Notes: a model not told the origin generated them from the sequence alone. Counted from the first letter of the stretch, positions 6,302 through 16,072 are shown. The stretch: 31,555 nucleotides of DNA from JAVBKX01 sp031553835 (GCA_031553835.1 JAVBKX010000056.1:1-31555), one strand, 5' to 3'. Numbers and translations are program-made.

Positions 6302-8827
6302 ATGATCAAACATTTTGTACTTCGCATCGCCATATTATTCATTTGTTCTGCTTTTTCTCAATCAATTGCCGCTAAAGTATGGATCAATGAGGTGATGCAA
6401 AGCAATATTGACGGGATAGTCGATGATCGTCGTGATTTTCCTGACAGTTGGATAGAACTATACAACGATGGAGAAGAAGACATCGACGTCAGGAATTGGT
6501 ATGTTTCCGAAACCCAGGATTACAATCAAGGGTGGAAAATTCCCCAGTCGGTCATTGTTCCGGCGAAAGGATTTGTCATTTTATATTTTGATAAAGAGGG
6601 CTACGGACTACATGCTAATTTCCGGATCGACAGTGGAAAGACAAAACTTTATTTATTTAATACCTCTCTAACAGAGGTAGATGCAACAGGCGATATTCCC
6701 AAACAACCGGCTCCCGGAATTGCCCGGGGACGAATACAGGACGGAGGCGCTGCGTGGGGATATTTTATCAAAGCTACGCCCGCATCCACCAATGGAATCG
6801 AAAATAATGTAGCAACCATACTGGCACCGGATCCCATTTTCAGCAAAAAAGGAAGAGTCAGCAAGACTGCGATAACAGTAACCCTTTCCCTTCCCGATAA
6901 TGCTCCGGAAGGCATCCTTGCCGAACATATTCACTATACTACCGACGGCTCTGAACCTACCGAAGATTCTCCTGTATATCAAAAAACATTGATATTCAAC
7001 CGGCCATCCAACCTTTCTTATGGAATTGAAGCCAACGTATTGAAAGCAAAAATCATTGCTCCCGGTTTTTTAACAAATCGCTCGGTTGCCCAAACTTATA
7101 TTATTACCAATCGCTCTCTTACTTTACCTATAATATCATTAAGCCTGGACAATAAATATATGTACGATGACGAGTTTGGTATTTATGTCAACGGAAATGG
7201 AAAATACGGAAAACCAGGCAATTGTATCGATTGGAACGCCAATTGGAATAATGACTGGCGGCGACCTGCCCATATCGAATATTTTCCATCGCAAGATCAG
7301 GAAAGCACCATCAATCAATTAGGAGAAATCCGCATTGCAGGAGGATGCTCCCGGGGCAATCCCCAACGAAGCCTGATCGTATATGCAAATAAACGTTTTG
7401 GCGAAAAACGTTTCAATTACCAGCTTTTCAACGAAAAACCCCGCCAGGAAATTAAATCATTCATGATACGCAATTCCGGTAATGATTTCTGGCAAGCACA
7501 TTTCCGGGATGCCGCCATTCAATTGTTTATGGGAGGAAAAGTGGACGTCGATTACCAAGCTTACCAGCCTGCTATCCTGCTTGTCAATGGTGAATATATG
7601 GGTATAGAAAATCTCCGGGAACGATCGAACGAAGATTTTGTCGTAGCCAATTACAACGGATTGGAAGACATCGACATGCTTGAAAGACCAGTCCCCGGTT
7701 GGGAACTTAAAATGGGCACCCGCACCGCTTTCGATATCATGTTTGAACGCATTAAAGCGCCGACCGATCAACTTTCTTACGAAGAATTAGCCCAGTTTGT
7801 AGATGTGGAAAATTTCATCAATTATAATATCCTTCAAATGTACATTGCCAATACCGACTATCCTCACAATAATGTCGTTATCTGGCGACCCAACAAAGAC
7901 GCAACAGGTAAATGGCGCTACATATTGAAGGATACTGATTTTGGGTTAGGTCTGTATGGCACCGCTTATAATTTCAACTCGTTTACCGATCATTTTCTGT
8001 ACGCCAATGACGACACCCGCCTGCTCCGGCGATTATTGGATAAAAAACCATTCAGGGATGCATTCATTGAGCATTTTGCCATTTACATGGGTGATATATT
8101 AAGCAAAGAATCGACAGCAGCCATTATCGACAGCTTAAAACAGCACATTCAAACCGAAGTGCCTTATCACAGAAGACGGTATGGCATGGGAGGTACTACC
8201 GAGTGGGATATTGAAGTAAACAAGATGAAAAACTGGGCTGCATATCGCAATGGGTACGTATATACACACATGAATGCTTATTTCTCCCTGAGAGGAAATA
8301 TCCCGATGAAATTGGATATTTCGCCGGAAGTAACCGGAACAGATTCCATCGTAATCAATGGCATCCGGTTGCAGAAACCTGCATTCAACGGACAATATTT
8401 TAAAGGAAGAACATTGCGTATTCGTTGGGCAGGCAGCGAAGATTCAAATTTTTTGGGATGGAAAATTACGACAACCAACAAGCAAGAGGTTTCGTCTAAA
8501 GAAATTCATGACAATGAAATTACTTATCTTATCCCGACCAATTGCACCAATGTTCAGTTTACAGCCATTTCGCGAGAGACTTCCAATACTCAACATGTAA
8601 CCGACGGAAATCGCATTCAGGTAGATGCTTCGGATGACGGGATTACCATCTCCAATCTTACCGAATTATCTACTATCACCATTATCGATACAAGCGGACG
8701 TGTGGTGAGTACCATGCAGACAAGAAACACATCCGCCCATTTCCCGATTCTGGGAACAAGCGTATATTTGGTCAAAATCACAAACCGCAATGAAACCATT
8801 TGCAGAAAAGTGGTGAAACAAAAATAA
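6302..8827 (+). CDS. Secreted CotH-family protein with lamin-tail domain and T9SS sorting tail
   Basis: An 841-residue extracellular protein. In order: a signal peptide (about 1-24), a lamin-tail domain (about 25-150, KVWINEVMQSN...WIELYN), a chitobiase/hexosaminidase C-terminal-like domain with TTDGSEPT (about 213-220), and a CotH kinase-like domain (about 275-620). A C-terminal Por-type sorting domain (about 765-841, ending YLVKITNRNETICRKVVKQK) follows. CotH features are GEYMGIENLRERSNEDF (E436-R441) and KDTDFGLG (543-550), the probable metal-binding aspartates. The CotH fold is kinase-like and phosphorylates a coat protein in Bacillus; the target here is unknown. The tail predicts export by the type IX system and attachment to, or release from, the outer membrane. 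It is the second gene of a unit with the preceding thioredoxin-like gene. Confidence 0.88.
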   Translation: MIKHFVLRIAILFICSAFSQSIAAKVWINEVMQSNIDGIVDDRRDFPDSWIELYNDGEEDIDVRNWYVSETQDYNQGWKIPQSVIVPAKGFVILYFDKEGYGLHANFRIDSGKTKLYLFNTSLTEVDATGDIPKQPAPGIARGRIQDGGAAWGYFIKATPASTNGIENNVATILAPDPIFSKKGRVSKTAITVTLSLPDNAPEGILAEHIHYTTDGSEPTEDSPVYQKTLIFNRPSNLSYGIEANVLKAKIIAPGFLTNRSVAQTYIITNRSLTLPIISLSLDNKYMYDDEFGIYVNGNGKYGKPGNCIDWNANWNNDWRRPAHIEYFPSQDQESTINQLGEIRIAGGCSRGNPQRSLIVYANKRFGEKRFNYQLFNEKPRQEIKSFMIRNSGNDFWQAHFRDAAIQLFMGGKVDVDYQAYQPAILLVNGEYMGIENLRERSNEDFVVANYNGLEDIDMLERPVPGWELKMGTRTAFDIMFERIKAPTDQLSYEELAQFVDVENFINYNILQMYIANTDYPHNNVVIWRPNKDATGKWRYILKDTDFGLGLYGTAYNFNSFTDHFLYANDDTRLLRRLLDKKPFRDAFIEHFAIYMGDILSKESTAAIIDSLKQHIQTEVPYHRRRYGMGGTTEWDIEVNKMKNWAAYRNGYVYTHMNAYFSLRGNIPMKLDISPEVTGTDSIVINGIRLQKPAFNGQYFKGRTLRIRWAGSEDSNFLGWKITTTNKQEVSSKEIHDNEITYLIPTNCTNVQFTAISRETSNTQHVTDGNRIQVDASDDGITISNLTELSTITIIDTSGRVVSTMQTRNTSAHFPILGTSVYLVKITNRNETICRKVVKQK

Positions 8828-8832
8828 AAAAA

Positions 8833-8857
8833 AGAGGCTGTCCCAAAGACAACCTCT
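8833..8857. terminator. Bidirectional rho-independent terminator between CotH gene and aqpZ
   Basis: AGAGGCTGTC (8833-8842), loop CCAAA, then GACAACCTCT (8848-8857) forms a stem with one mismatch. On the minus strand it is followed by an uninterrupted run of eight T, then ATTTT, so it is a strong terminator for aqpZ. On the plus strand the following sequence is only moderately T-rich, so it is weaker for the CotH unit. Confidence 0.75.
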
Positions 8858-8881
8858 TCCTACATTTTAATAATCCAGTTC

Positions 8882-9571
8882 TTATTTCTTGTCGGGAGCG
8901 ATCATATTATATACATAACCCGCTACCATACCTCCTAAAATAGGCACAATGATAAACACCGGCAGTTGTGCCAACGCCCAATCGCCAACAAATAAAGCCT
9001 GACTAATACTTCTTGCCGGATTGACAGAAGTGTTGGTTACAGGAATACTGATCAAGTGAATCAACGTCAGCGTCAAACCGATAGAAAGTCCGGCAAACCC
9101 TTTGGGTGCACGGGCATCCGTAGATCCCATGATAACAATAACGAAAATGAAAGTCAATACAAATTCAGCAATGATTGCGGCCATCAGGCTGTATCCGCCG
9201 GGAGAATGATCTCCGTATCCGTTAGCGGCAAAACCACTTGCTTTAGCATCAAAACCCGTTACCCCGCTTGCAATCAAATAAATCACTGTAGCTGCAATAA
9301 TAGCTCCAATAATCTGCGCTGCAATGTAAGGCAACAAATCTTTCGTCGGCATTCTTTTTCCAGCCCAAAGTCCTAACGAAACAGCCGGATTCAAGTGAGC
9401 TCCCGACACATGTCCCAAACCATAAGCAATAGCGACAATAGTCAACCCAAAAGCAATGGCAACTCCTAAAAAACCTACAGCATAACCTGCTAATACAGCA
9501 GTTCCACAACCGCCTAACACCAAAAAAAATGTTCCGATCAACTCAGCGGCAAATTTTTGTCCTGTCTTCAT
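8882..9571 (-). CDS. aqpZ: Aquaporin Z-type water channel
   Basis: A 229-residue inner-membrane channel of the MIP family with six helices. Both NPA boxes are present: NPA at 61-63 (SGAHLNPAVS) and at 184-186 (TNTSVNPARS). The selectivity-filter residues match E. coli AqpZ: F41 (AFGLT), H172 (TLIHLIS), T181 and R187. This points to water rather than glycerol, because glycerol facilitators carry smaller residues and a D after the second NPA box. It is monocistronic: a strong minus-strand terminator follows and a -7 element lies about 90 bases upstream. Confidence 0.95.
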   Translation of the reverse strand: MKTGQKFAAELIGTFFLVLGGCGTAVLAGYAVGFLGVAIAFGLTIVAIAYGLGHVSGAHLNPAVSLGLWAGKRMPTKDLLPYIAAQIIGAIIAATVIYLIASGVTGFDAKASGFAANGYGDHSPGGYSLMAAIIAEFVLTFIFVIVIMGSTDARAPKGFAGLSIGLTLTLIHLISIPVTNTSVNPARSISQALFVGDWALAQLPVFIIVPILGGMVAGYVYNMIAPDKK

Positions 9572-9661
9572 AAAATAAAATTTAAGTGAATTAATTATAT
9601 TCGGTAATTTTTACACCAAATATTATACCAAAATTTAAACAATGTTAATGACTTTTAGGTC

Positions 9662-9669
9662 CAAAGATA
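9662..9669 (-). promoter_or_regulatory. -7 element for aqpZ
   Basis: On the minus strand this reads TATCTTTG, fitting TAnnTTTG, about 91 bases before the ATG at 9571. No -33 partner is visible. The 257-base gap to the ferredoxin gene otherwise holds AT-rich sequence and the ferredoxin promoter. Confidence 0.45.
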
Positions 9670-9754
9670 CACAAATATTTATCTTACCCACCCTGTTTTT
9701 ATTATTTTGAATGAATCCAAACTAATTTTAAAAAGTCATTTTATCGGAATTTTT

Positions 9755-9785
9755 TTTGAAAATCAAACAAATCATCCTACTTTTG
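9755..9785 (+). promoter_or_regulatory. Promoter for ferredoxin (TTTG-N19-TACTTTTG)
   Basis: TTTG at 9755-9758 and TACTTTTG at 9778-9785 with 19 bases between is an exact fit to the Bacteroidetes consensus, 43 bases before the ATG. Confidence 0.75.
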
Positions 9786-9828
9786 CGTTGAATATTCTAC
9801 TAAATATTGTATTTTTAATTTCTTACTT

Positions 9829-9996
9829 ATGGCTTACGTAATATCTGAAGACTGTATTGCATGTGGCACTTGTATCGACGAATGTCCTGTAAGTGCTATT
9901 TCTGAAGGAGATATCTACAAAATCGATCCCGACCAATGTACCGATTGCGGCACATGTGCGGATGTTTGTCCTACAGAAGCGATTCATCCGGCATAA
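9829..9996 (+). CDS. 2[4Fe-4S] ferredoxin, clostridial type
   Basis: A 55-residue electron carrier. Two classical cluster motifs are seen: C9-x2-C12-x2-C15-x3-C19-P and C37-x2-C40-x2-C43-x3-C47-P, in MAYVISEDCIACGTC and DQCTDCGTCADVCP. Each motif supplies three ligands to one cluster and the distal cysteine to the other. Such ferredoxins serve pyruvate:ferredoxin oxidoreductase and hydrogenase-type enzymes in anaerobes. The gene stands alone, with an excellent promoter before it and a hairpin terminator after it. The ATG at 9829 is the only plausible start. Confidence 0.96.
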   Translation: MAYVISEDCIACGTCIDECPVSAISEGDIYKIDPDQCTDCGTCADVCPTEAIHPA

Positions 9997-10020
9997 TTTC
10001 AGGATGCATCATGTATAAGA

Positions 10021-10055
10021 AAACTCCAGGTTCGCTATCGGATTTGGAGTTTTTC
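10021..10055 (+). terminator. Rho-independent terminator after ferredoxin
   Basis: AAACTCCA (10021-10028) pairs with TGGAGTTT (10045-10052), and the T-run continues TTTCT. It ends the single-gene ferredoxin transcript 25 bases after the stop. Confidence 0.7.
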
Positions 10056-10128
10056 TATTAAACACACAACTGACAGAAAATCGTTAATTTTTTAATCATC
10101 TTTATACTTTTTATTGAAATAAATTGAC

Positions 10129-10136
10129 TAATTTTG
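10129..10136 (+). promoter_or_regulatory. -7 element for purH
   Basis: TAATTTTG fits TAnnTTTG, 34 bases before the purH ATG. It may also serve the mre genes, because no consensus promoter is visible in the 58-base purH-mreB gap. Confidence 0.5.
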
Positions 10137-10170
10137 CCCCTCTCAAAATCAATCCTTTAAAAGCTTCGAT

Positions 10171-11694
10171 ATGTCAACATCCAGGAAAATAAAGAATGCA
10201 CTTATTTCTGTCTATCACAAAGAAGGTTTAGTCGAAATATTAACGCAGTTGCATAACCATGGCATCCGATTTTTCTCTACAGGAGGCACACAAGAATATA
10301 TTGAGTCTGAAGGATTTCCCTGCAATTCTGTAGAAGGGCTTACCGGTTATCCTTCCATTTTGGGAGGACGGGTTAAAACGCTTCATCCGAAAGTATTCGG
10401 TGGCATTTTGGCTCGCCGGGAAAATGCAGTTGATTTACAACAATTGTCACAATATGAAATTCCGGAAATCGACCTGGTGATTGTTGACTTGTATCCGTTT
10501 GAAGAAACCCTTGCATCGGGAGCGGAAGAACAGGCAATCATTGAAAAAATTGATATCGGAGGCATTTCATTAATAAGAGCAGCTGCCAAAAACTTCAAAG
10601 ATGTAGTGATCGTTGCTTCTAAAAAACAATACGCTCCTTTTTGCAATTTATTAGCTGAAAATGGTGCACAAACTACGCTGGAAGAACGGAAATGGTTTGC
10701 CAAGGAGGCGTTCTCCGTTTCATCGGGCTATGATACCGCTATCTTTTCTTATTTCGACGGAGAAGAAGGCAGTGCATTCCGTTGCGCCGTCGATGACGCC
10801 AAAGCGTTGCGATATGGAGAAAATCCCCATCAACGCGGATTTTTCTATGGAAAATTTGATGAAATATTCGAACAACTGCAAGGAAAAGAAATTTCGTATA
10901 ACAATTTGTTGGACATTGATGCCGCAGTACAATTGATCAGCGAATTTGACGAAATTACCTTTGCCATCTTAAAACATAACAATGCCTGCGGAATCGCATC
11001 CCGTCCCTCCGTTTCGGAAGCATGGAAAGATGCATTGGCAGGTGATCCCGTTTCGGCATTCGGCGGAGTATTGATTACCAACGGCATTATTGACCGCGCC
11101 GCCGCAGAAGAAATCAACACCATCTTTTTTGAAGTCATCATCGCTCCTGATTATGATACGGATGCATTGGAAATCCTGATGCAAAAGAAAAACAGGATTA
11201 TCCTGATTCAAAAACAAATCAAACAATCCGTTTTGCAATTCCGTTCTTTACTCAACGGAGTATTGGTACAAGACCGGGATACAAGCATTCAAACGGCTGC
11301 AGACTTGCGGACTGTAACCGACAAAGCGCCTACTGAACAGGAAATTCAGGATTTATTGTTTGCCAACAAATTAGTTAAAAACACCAAATCCAATGCAATT
11401 ATTCTGGCAAAAAACAGGCAATTATGCGCCAGCGGAGTCGGGCAGACTTCGCGTGTGGATGCTTTGAGGCAAGCCATTGAAAAAGCGAAATCATTCGGTT
11501 TTGACTTAAATGGCGCCGTGATGGCTTCCGACGCATTTTTTCCATTTCCCGATTGTGTGGAAATCGCAGGCAACGAAGGGATCACCGCCGTCATACAACC
11601 CGGAGGCTCCATAAAAGACGAACTATCTGTGGAATATTGCAACAATCATCATTTAGCAATGGTAATGACAGGAGTACGACACTTCAAACATTAA
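10171..11694 (+). CDS. purH: Bifunctional AICAR transformylase/IMP cyclohydrolase
   Basis: Carries out the last two steps of IMP synthesis: formylation of AICAR by 10-formyl-THF and ring closure. The 507 residues are full length. The N-terminal MGS-like cyclohydrolase domain (about 1-190) has FFSTGGTQEYIESEG and GRVKTLHPKVFGG. The transformylase domain has LRYGENPHQ and the catalytic pair K268-H269 in LKHNNACGIAS, then AFGGVL. KHNNACG replaces the common KHxNPCG, a variant I regard as usual in Bacteroidetes. It precedes mreB in the same direction, an arrangement I know from Bacteroides, so read-through into the cell-shape operon is possible. Confidence 0.97.
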   Translation: MSTSRKIKNALISVYHKEGLVEILTQLHNHGIRFFSTGGTQEYIESEGFPCNSVEGLTGYPSILGGRVKTLHPKVFGGILARRENAVDLQQLSQYEIPEIDLVIVDLYPFEETLASGAEEQAIIEKIDIGGISLIRAAAKNFKDVVIVASKKQYAPFCNLLAENGAQTTLEERKWFAKEAFSVSSGYDTAIFSYFDGEEGSAFRCAVDDAKALRYGENPHQRGFFYGKFDEIFEQLQGKEISYNNLLDIDAAVQLISEFDEITFAILKHNNACGIASRPSVSEAWKDALAGDPVSAFGGVLITNGIIDRAAAEEINTIFFEVIIAPDYDTDALEILMQKKNRIILIQKQIKQSVLQFRSLLNGVLVQDRDTSIQTAADLRTVTDKAPTEQEIQDLLFANKLVKNTKSNAIILAKNRQLCASGVGQTSRVDALRQAIEKAKSFGFDLNGAVMASDAFFPFPDCVEIAGNEGITAVIQPGGSIKDELSVEYCNNHHLAMVMTGVRHFKH

Positions 11695-11752
11695 TTATTG
11701 ATACTTAATTTTTAAATTATATTTTTTAATCCGTAATTCTTAATATTTACTT

Positions 11753-12772
11753 ATGAGTTGGTTTTCGTTGACACAAGAAATAGCGATGGACTTAGGCACA
11801 GCTAATACAATTATTATTTGTAACAATAAAATTGTGGTGGATGAACCTTCGGTGGTAGCTTTAGACCGTCGTACCGATAAAGTTTTAGCTATTGGAGAAA
11901 AAGCTCGCCAGATGCATGGCAAAGTGCACGAAAATATTAAAACCATCCGCCCGTTGCGCGATGGGGTAATCGCCGACTTCTATGCCGCCGAGCAAATGAT
12001 CAGGGGAATGATCAAGATGATCAACCCGAAGAACAGGCTCTTTGCGCCCTCGTTAAGAATTGTGGTTTGTATCCCTTCAGGCAGTACTGAAGTGGAATTA
12101 CGGGCAGTACGGGACTCGGCTGAACATGCCGGAGGCCGTGATGTGTACATGATTTATGAACCGATGGCTGCCGCCATAGGTATTGGTTTGGATGTGGAAG
12201 CTCCCGAAGGAAATATGATTGTGGACATAGGTGGGGGAACCACTGAAATTGCCGTGATCTCGTTGGGCGGCATTGTTTCCAACAAATCCATCCGTATTGC
12301 CGGAGATGATCTGACTACAGATATTGTTGAATATATGGGCCGTCAACATAATATGAAAGTGGGCGAACGTACTGCTGAGCAGATTAAAATTAATGTCGGT
12401 TCGGCATTGGTGAATTTAGAAAATCCTCCCGCTGACTTTATTGTCCATGGTCCGAACAGGATGACAGCTTTGCCAATGGAAGTGCCGGTATCATACCAGG
12501 AGATCGCACATTGTTTGGATAAATCCCTTTCAAAGATTGAAACTGCGATTTTGAGCGCATTGGAACAAACTCCTCCCGAATTGTACGCCGATGTAGTGCG
12601 CAACGGCATTTATTTGGCCGGAGGCGGTGCATTATTAAAAGGATTGGACAAACGGTTGGAAGACAAAATCAATATTCCTTTCCATATTGCCGAAGAGCCG
12701 TTGCTGGCTGTGGCTAAAGGAACCGGGATTGCATTGAAAAACATTGATAAATTTAACTTCTTAATCCGGTAA
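11753..12772 (+). CDS. mreB: Rod-shape-determining actin homologue MreB
   Basis: A 339-residue actin-fold ATPase that forms membrane-associated filaments and steers the elongasome. Nucleotide-binding motifs are phosphate 1 DLGTANT (13-19), phosphate 2 DIGGGTTE starting at D158, and the adenosine motif GGGALLKGLD near the C-terminus. The N-terminal MSWFSLTQEIAM can act as the amphipathic membrane helix. First gene of mreB-mreC-mreD-mrdA-rodA, with gaps or overlaps of under 10-20 bases throughout, so the five are one operon. No consensus promoter is seen in the 58 bases after purH. Confidence 0.97.
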   Translation: MSWFSLTQEIAMDLGTANTIIICNNKIVVDEPSVVALDRRTDKVLAIGEKARQMHGKVHENIKTIRPLRDGVIADFYAAEQMIRGMIKMINPKNRLFAPSLRIVVCIPSGSTEVELRAVRDSAEHAGGRDVYMIYEPMAAAIGIGLDVEAPEGNMIVDIGGGTTEIAVISLGGIVSNKSIRIAGDDLTTDIVEYMGRQHNMKVGERTAEQIKINVGSALVNLENPPADFIVHGPNRMTALPMEVPVSYQEIAHCLDKSLSKIETAILSALEQTPPELYADVVRNGIYLAGGGALLKGLDKRLEDKINIPFHIAEEPLLAVAKGTGIALKNIDKFNFLIR

Positions 12773-12781
12773 ATGTGAATA

Positions 12782-13639
12782 ATGCGGAATCTCATCAATT
12801 TTATAATCAAAAATGTACATTGGCTTCTTTTTTTGATATTGATGGCCATTTCCGTATTTGCATTTATCAAAAACAATGATTTTCAACAAAGCCGGTATGC
12901 CGAATTTCAACAGGAAATATCCGGCCAACTTTATGAAGTGGCCTATTCTATCCATTCTTACATTGGACTGAAAGAAACCAACTTATCACTTTTAGAAAAA
13001 GTACATGAGCTGGAAATCAGCAATTTAAATCTGCAAGCCCAGGTAAAAGAATTAGCAGCCCGGCAAAATCTCAAATTACCGTTGGAAGATTCGATAACAG
13101 CCTCTTCCTCTTTCGATTTTCTGGTGGCCAGTGTGGTCAACAATTCCATTACCGGAAGTCAAAACCTGATAACAATCAATAAAGGAAAATTGCATGGGAT
13201 TGCTCCGGACATGGGCGTTTTTGATTCGGAAGGAATTGTAGGAACGGTAATTTACACTTCCAATCATTTTTCGGTAATATTACCTGTGCTCAACGCTAAA
13301 TTCAGAGTAAGCGGCAAAATCAAACGCAGCAATTATTTCGGTTCATTGGTTTGGGATGGAACAAATTCGCAGTATGCATCGCTTGAAGAACTTCCCCGAC
13401 ATGTCGATTTTGAAATTGGCGACACTGTGGTTACCAGTCAATTTTCCGAAATTTTCCCGGAAGGCATTCCCATCGGAATCGTTGAAAGCGCAAAGAAACA
13501 AAAAGATGACAACTTCAATACGCTTCGGGTAAAATTGATGGTGGACTTTGCATCTTTGAACAATGTACTGGTAGTAATCAATAAACACAAAGAGGAATTG
13601 GATAAAGCAGAAGAGGAGGCTCGAAAATATGTTAATTAA
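12782..13639 (+). CDS. mreC: Rod-shape-determining protein MreC
   Basis: A 285-residue periplasmic scaffold of the elongasome that contacts MreB, MreD and PBP2. It has one N-terminal membrane anchor (about 15-31, WLLFLILMAISVFAFI), then a coiled-coil-like stretch (about 65-92, LLEKVHELEISNLNLQAQVKEL) and the two-barrel MreC domain with GVFDSEGIVGTV and GDTVVTSQFSEIFPEGIPIG. It starts 9 bases after mreB, and its last codons overlap the mreD start by 11 bases, implying translational coupling. Confidence 0.95.
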   Translation: MRNLINFIIKNVHWLLFLILMAISVFAFIKNNDFQQSRYAEFQQEISGQLYEVAYSIHSYIGLKETNLSLLEKVHELEISNLNLQAQVKELAARQNLKLPLEDSITASSSFDFLVASVVNNSITGSQNLITINKGKLHGIAPDMGVFDSEGIVGTVIYTSNHFSVILPVLNAKFRVSGKIKRSNYFGSLVWDGTNSQYASLEELPRHVDFEIGDTVVTSQFSEIFPEGIPIGIVESAKKQKDDNFNTLRVKLMVDFASLNNVLVVINKHKEELDKAEEEARKYVN

Positions 13640-14135
13640 TTGGATACAACGCATATTGTTTTTCTTCTTGTTGATTTTTGTCCAAATCTGTATCTTGAAC
13701 AAAATTCACCTGTTTGGTTTTGTCACGCCATTACTTTATGTCTATTTCATCCTCAAATTACCTACCAATACTTCCCGCAATGAAGTCTTGTTCTGGTCTT
13801 TTTCCATGGGGCTTGTGTTAGATATATTTAGCTATTCCATGGGGTTAAACATGATTGCCGCCACCTCCATTGGTTTTATACGTTACTATATACTGCGAAT
13901 GCATACTTCGCGGGAAGTAACGGAAACCTTTTCCCCGTCGATCCGCACCATGGGCGGAGGCGCGTTTATACGTTACGCCATTTGGATGATTTTATTGCAT
14001 CACGCCATCCTGTTTTCGGTAGATACCGGCTCTTTATACGATTTCAAAATGCTTGCATTAAGAATCGTGGGAAGTGCAGCATCCACTTTAATTTTGGTTA
14101 TTGGCTGTGAAGCACTGAATATAAAAGGACATTGA
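13629..14135 (+). CDS. mreD: Rod-shape-determining membrane protein MreD
   Basis: A 168-residue integral membrane protein with about five hydrophobic helices, poorly conserved in sequence as is usual for MreD. Recognition rests on size, topology and position between mreC and mrdA, plus the FSMGLVLDIFSYSMGLNMIAAT stretch around residues 58-79, which resembles the MreD pattern of an acidic residue within a helix. It overlaps mreC by 11 bases and shares TGATG with the mrdA start. Confidence 0.9.
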   Translation: MLINWIQRILFFFLLIFVQICILNKIHLFGFVTPLLYVYFILKLPTNTSRNEVLFWSFSMGLVLDIFSYSMGLNMIAATSIGFIRYYILRMHTSREVTETFSPSIRTMGGGAFIRYAIWMILLHHAILFSVDTGSLYDFKMLALRIVGSAASTLILVIGCEALNIKGH

Positions 14136-16072
14136 TGGTAAAAAAAAGCATAAATACGGAGGTAAGAAACCGCGTATTGATCGGCGCTGTTTGCTTCATA
14201 GTTGTAGTCTATACCATTCAATTGTTTAATCTGCAGGTATTGAACAAAGATTACAAAGTATCAGCCGATAGCAATGCATTCCTGAAGAAAACGCTTTACC
14301 CGGCCCGCGGCACTATCTACGACCGGAACGGAGAACTGTTGGTTTATAATCAGCCGGCCTATGAGGTAATGGTAGTCATGCGCGAAGTGCAGGCTTTTGA
14401 TACGCTGGCTTTTTGCCGTATTCTCAATATATCCAAAGATTATTATGTAAAACGGATTCGGGACATTAAAAACAAAAATTTGAATCCCGGATATTCTTCG
14501 TATGTATCTCAAGTATTCTTAAGCCAATTAGACCATCAGGAATATGGCGCCTTACAGGAAATGTTGTACAAATTTCCCGGATTTTATATACAACCCCGGC
14601 CGGTACGCCAATACAGTTACCCCAATGGCGCACATGTATTAGGATATATTTCACAAGTTGACAAAAAAGGAATTGCCGAAGATGATTACTATGTACAGGG
14701 AGACTACGCGGGAAAAGCCGGACTGGAGCGGTCGTACGAAAAATACCTGCGGGGTGAAAAAGGCGAAGAAATTTTATTGCGCGATGCACATGGCCGGATA
14801 AAAGGAAAATACGAAGAAGGAATTCACGATAAATCTCCTGTTTCAGGTAAAAATCTCAGGCTGTCATTGGATATGAAATTGCAGGCCTACGGAGAATCAT
14901 TAATGAAAAACAAATTAGGAAGCATTGTAATGATTGAACCATCTACAGGTGAAATTCTGTGTATGGTATCAAGTCCGACATACGATCCGTCCATTTTAGT
15001 AGGAAGACAATTCCAGGAAAACTATACTAAATTGGAAAAGGATCCATATAAACCGTTGCTCAACCGCCCGATTCAAGGGACTTATCCTCCGGGATCCACA
15101 TTCAAACCAGCACAAGCATTGATCTTTTTGCAAGAAGGCGCCATCACTCCATCTTCATCGTTTTCTTGCATCCACGGTTATCCGGTATTAGGCGGCCGGC
15201 CGGCCTGCCACGGGCACCCGGTACCCTTATCATTAGCTCCGGCAGTTGCCACATCATGTAATGCTTATTTTTGCTATGGATTACGGGCGATGGTTGATGA
15301 CAGGAAAAAATATTCCACAGCGCAGGATGCTTTGGAAGTTTGGAAAGAGGATATTGTAAGTGAAGGCTACGGCTATCGTTTAGGCGTTGACCTGCCCGGA
15401 GAGAATAGAGGATTCATTCCAAACAGCCAGGTGTATGATAAGGTTTTTAACAAACGATGGAATTCTTCCACTATTATTTCGATTTCGATAGGACAAGGCG
15501 AAATTACGGCTACACCATTGCAAATTGCCAATTTAGCAGCTACAATAGCCAATGGAGGCTATTATTATGTTCCACATGTAGTCAAAGAGATAGAAAGCAC
15601 AGCATTAGACTCCATTTATACGACAAGACAATATACAAAAATTGATCCTCAGCATTACAAAGTGATACAAGAAGGAATGGCGATGGCTGTAACCTGGGCT
15701 TCAGGCACTTGTAAAGGAATTAATCTATCGGATCAAAATCTTATTGTTTGCGGGAAGACAGGGACTGCCCAAAATCCGCACGGGAAAGATCACTCGGCGT
15801 TTATGGGTTTCGCTCCGAAAGAAAATCCACGTGTGGCCATTGCCGTCTATGTAGAAAACGGCGGATTTGGAGCCACAGTTGCCGTACCCATCGCGCGGCT
15901 TATGCTTCAGAAATATTTGAACAGAAAAATTGTTGCCTCAGATAAATCTCCGGAAGACGATCCGCAAAATGCGCTGCCTTCTTCCTGGGACGAGATTCCG
16001 GCATCAGAAAAATATCTTGAAGAACATCTTAAAAACATGGTAATTTTGCCCAATGCCCTACAGAAAAATTAA
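14135..16072 (+). CDS. mrdA: Penicillin-binding protein 2, elongation transpeptidase
   Basis: A class B penicillin-binding protein that cross-links new peptidoglycan during elongation with RodA. It is 645 residues from the ATG at 14135, which overlaps the mreD stop as TGATG. A membrane anchor lies at about 12-32, a pedestal domain begins with ARGTIYDRNGELL, and the transpeptidase domain follows. Catalytic motifs are SxxK at S321-K324 (PPGSTFKPAQ), SxN at S374-N376 (TSCNAYF) and KTG at 541-543 (GKTGTAQN). The length and the absence of a transglycosylase domain fit PBP2. The rodA start lies 20 bases inside its 3' end. Confidence 0.95.
   Translation: MVKKSINTEVRNRVLIGAVCFIVVVYTIQLFNLQVLNKDYKVSADSNAFLKKTLYPARGTIYDRNGELLVYNQPAYEVMVVMREVQAFDTLAFCRILNISKDYYVKRIRDIKNKNLNPGYSSYVSQVFLSQLDHQEYGALQEMLYKFPGFYIQPRPVRQYSYPNGAHVLGYISQVDKKGIAEDDYYVQGDYAGKAGLERSYEKYLRGEKGEEILLRDAHGRIKGKYEEGIHDKSPVSGKNLRLSLDMKLQAYGESLMKNKLGSIVMIEPSTGEILCMVSSPTYDPSILVGRQFQENYTKLEKDPYKPLLNRPIQGTYPPGSTFKPAQALIFLQEGAITPSSSFSCIHGYPVLGGRPACHGHPVPLSLAPAVATSCNAYFCYGLRAMVDDRKKYSTAQDALEVWKEDIVSEGYGYRLGVDLPGENRGFIPNSQVYDKVFNKRWNSSTIISISIGQGEITATPLQIANLAATIANGGYYYVPHVVKEIESTALDSIYTTRQYTKIDPQHYKVIQEGMAMAVTWASGTCKGINLSDQNLIVCGKTGTAQNPHGKDHSAFMGFAPKENPRVAIAVYVENGGFGATVAVPIARLMLQKYLNRKIVASDKSPEDDPQNALPSSWDEIPASEKYLEEHLKNMVILPNALQKN

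Noticed and set aside
8135..8395. Antisense open frames inside the CotH gene, and similar frames inside purH, mreB, xylA and pta
   Set aside because: They overlap well-supported genes, lack family features and lack promoters; they are reading-frame shadows.
11695..11752. Separate promoter for mreB
   Set aside because: No TAnnTTTG element is present in the 58-base gap; read-through from purH or a non-consensus promoter is as likely.
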